Below, one piece after another: positions 61,363 to 64,000 of a stretch of 64,000 nt of DNA. The stretch lies in assembly GCA_031180725.1 (NCBI GenBank), contig JAPSLO010000012.1, positions 62,001-126,000 of the forward strand, written 5' to 3'. Source of the stretch: Roseomonas sp. GTDB taxonomy: Bacteria > Pseudomonadota > Alphaproteobacteria > Acetobacterales > Acetobacteraceae. A program made the translations under genes and the position numbers. Below the pieces are notes generated by a model, which saw nothing but the letters and a program-made list of their open reading frames with translations, was not told the DNA's origin and ran no database searches. The number at the start of each line of letters is the position of its first letter. The stretch's first letter is position 1.

Positions 61363-61475
61363 CACATCGTTGCGCGAAATCGTGCTTCCGGCGCCACACC
61401 TGCTTGCTGTGGCTGGCCACCCGACCGCATTGTCCGGTTCCGGATCGGGTTGGCCACCGAGGAGTCTTCCGCGCC

Positions 61476-62720
61476 ATGATGTCTGTGGGGGCCTTCGGGC
61501 CGCGCCTGCGCAGCGCAGCCTCCCGCCTGGCCCTGGCTGCCGTGTTGGGACTGGGGCTGGGGCTGCCGGGCACCCGCGCCGAGGCGCAGCAGGGCCCGCC
61601 CGCTGCTTCGCCGGGTCGGGACCTCACGGTGCAGAACGAAACCGACCTGACGTTGCGCGAGCTTTACCTCTTCCTGCCCAATGCGGTGGATCGGGGGTCG
61701 GACCGGCTGGGCACCGATTTGGTGGCGCCCGGCGCCACCTTCCGCCTTCGTCTGGCCCGTACGCGGGACTGCCAGTGGAATGTGGTGGCCGTCTTCCAGG
61801 ACGGGTCGGAGGAAGCGCGCCAGCGCGTGGATCTCTGCCGCAACACCCGCCTGGTCTTCGGTGATCCCAGCCTGCCGACGGTGCAGGCGATTGTTGCGAA
61901 TCGCAGCCAGGTGGTGCTGCGCGAGCTCTACGCCGCGCGCCCGACACCGGAAGGCACATCCCGCCCCGGCTGGGGGCCGGACCGGCTGGGCGCCTCAGTC
62001 ATCGAGCCCGGTGAGAGCTTCACGCTGCGCATGCGCACCCGCGACTGCGTCTTCGACCTGCGCGCCGTCTATGCCGATGACCGCGAGGAAGTGAAGGAGC
62101 GCCAGGACCTCTGCGCCAATCGCAACCTGGCCTTCGACCGCAGCGGCATTCCCCGCCCGCCCTTGCGCGGGGTCATCCTGGCCAACCGTCACCTGGCCAG
62201 GGTGCAGGAAGTCTATCTCTCGGCCAGTACCGACAGCGACTGGGGGCCGGACCGGCTGGGCAGCGGGACCCTGGCCGTCGGCCAGGATGCGGCGGTGGAG
62301 ATGGAAGGCGATTGCGAGGCCGATCTGCGCATCGTCTTCCCCAATGGTGGGGCGGAGGAACGCCGCGAGGTCAATCTCTGCGAGACGCAGCGCATCGTGC
62401 TGCGGCCCGGCTGGGTGCTGGCCGAGCATCTGGACGAGGAGGCCTCCGTGCTGCCCGAGCCCGCCACCAGCCCGGGCAGCATCCGCCTGCGCAACCTGGG
62501 CCCGCTGCCGATCGTCGAGATCTACACCAACCCGCCGGGCGGTAGCCGCGGCGAGGACCGGCTGGGCGCCGATGTCCTTCCGACGGGCGAGGTGCTCGAA
62601 CTCGACCCGCCGGATCCCGATGCCTGCCGGTCCGACCTGGTTGCGGTGTTCCGCGACGGGCGCGAAGTGGCACGCGAGGGCGTGGATCTGTGCTCCGGCG
62701 AGGAGATCGAACTGCGATGA
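61476..62720 (+). CDS. Secreted protein with four tandem Cys-pair repeats
   Basis: A 414-residue protein with signal peptide (residues 1-38: LALAAVLGLGLGLPGTRAEAQQ), then four repeats of about 77-83 residues at about 51-128, 138-220, 233-309 and 336-413. Each has an NxxxxxxxELY-like start, a DRLG motif (D76, D169, D259, D361) and two Cys exactly 22 residues apart (99/121, 191/213, 280/302, 384/406), followed by D/N-L-C. The spacing suggests one disulfide per repeat in a beta-rich domain. Single copies resemble a secreted domain seen in other bacteria, function unknown. Start ATG 61476 with GAGGAG upstream. Confidence 0.8.
   Translation: MMSVGAFGPRLRSAASRLALAAVLGLGLGLPGTRAEAQQGPPAASPGRDLTVQNETDLTLRELYLFLPNAVDRGSDRLGTDLVAPGATFRLRLARTRDCQWNVVAVFQDGSEEARQRVDLCRNTRLVFGDPSLPTVQAIVANRSQVVLRELYAARPTPEGTSRPGWGPDRLGASVIEPGESFTLRMRTRDCVFDLRAVYADDREEVKERQDLCANRNLAFDRSGIPRPPLRGVILANRHLARVQEVYLSASTDSDWGPDRLGSGTLAVGQDAAVEMEGDCEADLRIVFPNGGAEERREVNLCETQRIVLRPGWVLAEHLDEEASVLPEPATSPGSIRLRNLGPLPIVEIYTNPPGGSRGEDRLGADVLPTGEVLELDPPDPDACRSDLVAVFRDGREVAREGVDLCSGEEIELR
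61626..62714 (+). repeat. Four-unit tandem protein repeat (coding)
   Basis: Repeat units map to 61626-61859, 61887-62135, 62172-62402 and 62481-62714. They are clearly related at protein level (DRLG, then C-x2-D-L-x-A/I-V, then D/N-L-C). At base level they have diverged, so this is an old duplication, not recent slippage. Confidence 0.8.
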
Positions 62721-63559
62721 GGCGCCTGCTGTTGGCCGCCGCGGCGGTCCTGGCCCTGGCCCTGCCCGCCGAGGCGCAGGGACTCGCCGGCGTGCCGGAG
62801 GCGCTGCGCGGTGCCTGGTTCGCGGGCGACTGCGCCGACCCCTCGGCCATGCTGGTGCTGACCGGCCGCACAGCCGCGCGCGTCGAGGCCGAGGCACCCG
62901 CGCGGCTGTTCCGCTTCCGCGAGATGCGGGAGGCGGGGAGCTACAGTCTTGGCGTGGCCGGCGGACCGGATGCGCCGCGCCTGATGTGGCGCCCCAGCAC
63001 GGAGGGGCTGGAGACCATTGAACCGGACGCCAAAACCCGGGACGACCGGCTGCCCGGCGAGGCCCGCCCGCTGGCCTGGCGACGTTGCGAAAGCCGTCCC
63101 CCTTTTCTGGCCGCCCTGCATGGAGAAGGCGTGGCCTTCCTGGCGACGCTGGAGCATTTGGAGGCCGCCTGCGGTACCGGATCGCCGGGGGCCTGCGCCG
63201 AAGCCTTCATCCGCCAGGGCGACGTGAACAGCGATAGCCTGCTGGCTCCGGCCGAAATCGCCCGCCTGCTGCGCGGCGCGGCCTGGATGCTGGCGGTGCA
63301 GGAAGGGGCGACGCAGGATGCGATCGCCGCGGCGGTCGGCGCGGGCACGCTGGGTGGCATCCTGGCCGCCCGGCTGCTGGTGGAGAGCCTCGACTACGAC
63401 GCCGACGGCAAAATTTCCCTGGCCGAGTTGACGCAGGACAGTGGCGCCGCCTTCGCCACTGCGATCGGCACTGCGCACGGCCAGCCCCTGCGGATGGACG
63501 GTGTGGCGGAAGGGGCCGGGATGCTCCGCGGCCTGATGGATGGGCTGCTGAATCGCTGA
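62717..63559 (+). CDS. Secreted EF-hand protein, unknown function
   Basis: A 280-residue protein with signal peptide (residues 1-20, LLAAAAVLALALPAEAQ) and two EF-hand calcium loops with standard 12-residue spacing: DVNSDSLLAPAE (169-180) and DYDADGKISLAE (226-237). The stretch between them is Ala-rich and helical. N-terminal Cys (C39, C124) may form a disulfide. ATG 62717 overlaps the stop of the four-repeat protein (ATGA), so the two secreted proteins are probably made together and may interact. Family unknown. Confidence 0.75.
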   Translation: MRRLLLAAAAVLALALPAEAQGLAGVPEALRGAWFAGDCADPSAMLVLTGRTAARVEAEAPARLFRFREMREAGSYSLGVAGGPDAPRLMWRPSTEGLETIEPDAKTRDDRLPGEARPLAWRRCESRPPFLAALHGEGVAFLATLEHLEAACGTGSPGACAEAFIRQGDVNSDSLLAPAEIARLLRGAAWMLAVQEGATQDAIAAAVGAGTLGGILAARLLVESLDYDADGKISLAELTQDSGAAFATAIGTAHGQPLRMDGVAEGAGMLRGLMDGLLNR

Positions 63560-63574
63560 GGTGCGGGTCCGGTC

Positions 63575-63600
63575 CGTGCCCGGCCCTCTGGCCGGGCACG
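63575..63600. terminator. Hairpin terminator between convergent genes
   Basis: CGTGCCCGGCC (63575-63585), loop CTCT, GGCCGGGCACG (63590-63600): a perfect 11-base stem between the EF-hand gene stop (63559) and the convergent GyrI-like gene ending at 63605. Works on both strands. No U-tract. Confidence 0.8.
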
Positions 63601-63604
63601 TAGC

Positions 63605-64000
63605 TTAGATCGATACCTGTTCTTTCAGCGGCAGCATGAGGGCGGTCAGCAGTTCGGCCGGTGGGGTGCCGCGGGGATCGTTCAGATACTCCTCACGGCA
63701 GGGCTGGTCGGCCGGCTCCTCGCCACTGACCGGCAGCCAGTCGCGGTAGAGGTGGCGGTAGGCACCTTCCAGCTCGGCATATGGGCCGCGGAAGACCAGC
63801 ACCGCGACCCGCGTTGCCGGCAATTCCAGGATGCGTACGCCATCCGTCGCCTCGACACCCGGCGGGACCGTCACGCAAGCGGTGGAGCGGAGCTGCTTTT
63901 CGGGCACTGATTGCGGATCGTCATGGTACAACCCGATGAACCGGGCGCCGGGCCCTAGCAATCGGCGGGCGGCGGCCCAGGCGCTCAGCCGGTCGAAGGC
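63605..64000 (-). CDS. GyrI-like/AraC effector-binding domain protein, 5' part outside the window
   Basis: The reverse frame is open from the right edge (reading AFDRLSAWAAARRLLGPGARF) to the stop at 63605. It shows the GyrI-like fold: FIGLYHDDP, CVTVPPGVEATDGVRILELPATRVAVLVFRGPYAELEGAYRHLYRDWLPVSGEE, and LCMP-like end LTALMLPLKE. In this family the domain is often the C-terminal ligand sensor of an AraC-type regulator, whose DNA-binding part would lie beyond the edge; a stand-alone SbmC/GyrI protein is the alternative. Confidence 0.8.
   Translation of the reverse strand, partial: AFDRLSAWAAARRLLGPGARFIGLYHDDPQSVPEKQLRSTACVTVPPGVEATDGVRILELPATRVAVLVFRGPYAELEGAYRHLYRDWLPVSGEEPADQPCREEYLNDPRGTPPAELLTALMLPLKEQVSI

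Noticed and set aside
59998-61365. 455-residue minus-strand frame opposite the APC permease
   Set aside because: Gln/His/Arg-rich shadow of a clear 12-TM permease gene.

Overview
The window is GC-rich, densely packed proteobacterial chromosome. The gene content points to an alphaproteobacterium, most likely an Acetobacteraceae member of the Roseomonas type. It has a membrane-type (class 2) PyrD, System I cytochrome c maturation, a complete tripartite tricarboxylate (Bug-type) transporter, a DUF1674/SDHAF4 protein and an amidohydrolase type lacking the HxH motif. This placement is an inference from families, not from a marker gene. I saw no rRNA, tRNA, CRISPR array, transposase, integrase or phage gene. 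No stretch longer than 300 bases lacks a gene.

Layout. 1-10.8 kb is mostly housekeeping: a Bcr/CflA efflux pump cut by the window edge, a HAD phosphatase overlapping pyrD, a DMT exporter, acetyl-CoA synthetase, a Crp/Fnr regulator, an HWE-type sensor kinase, an MFS transporter, an SDHAF4-like protein and HtpX. A short Rossmann-like remnant after htpX may mark an old insertion boundary.

10.9-29.0 kb looks like an accessory catabolic region. A GntR regulator is divergent from an FAD oxidoreductase and two acyl-CoA dehydrogenases that probably form one mixed enzyme, and a CaiB-type CoA-transferase converges on them. Next come a methyltransferase with a small overlapping partner, and a leftward operon of AMP-dependent acyl-CoA ligase, class II aldolase and a double alpha/beta-hydrolase. 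That operon is divergent from a dipeptide-type ABC importer (SBP, two permeases, two ATPases) followed by an amidohydrolase. Together they suggest uptake and CoA-dependent breakdown of organic acids or amides; the substrate cannot be read from sequence.

29.0-37.3 kb holds a leftward YciI/EVE/Rieske trio, then ccmC-D-E-F-G-H-I as an overlapping operon (ccmAB are not in the window), and a one-chain dihydroxyacetone kinase just downstream. 37.3-38.9 kb holds an alpha/beta-hydrolase divergent from a flavin reductase.

38.8-53.8 kb is an exopolysaccharide locus. A leftward operon runs heparinase II/III-like protein, Wzz-like, Wzy/O-antigen ligase-like, phosphoglycosyl transferase, DegT aminotransferase and two GT4 enzymes. 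Divergent from it are a multi-SLBB export protein and a YjbH-like outer-membrane protein, with an OpgH-like glucosyltransferase converging from the far side. No flippase is visible. A G/C-rich palindromic repeat lies directly before, and runs into, the yjbH-like gene.

53.8-64 kb holds an MBL hydrolase, two membrane proteins (one ABA4-like) divergent from a TetR regulator with a clear operator, a tctC-tctB-tctA operon with a hairpin-filled gap, an APC permease, a secreted protein made of four repeats each with a Cys pair exactly 22 residues apart, an EF-hand protein, and a GyrI-like gene cut by the right edge.
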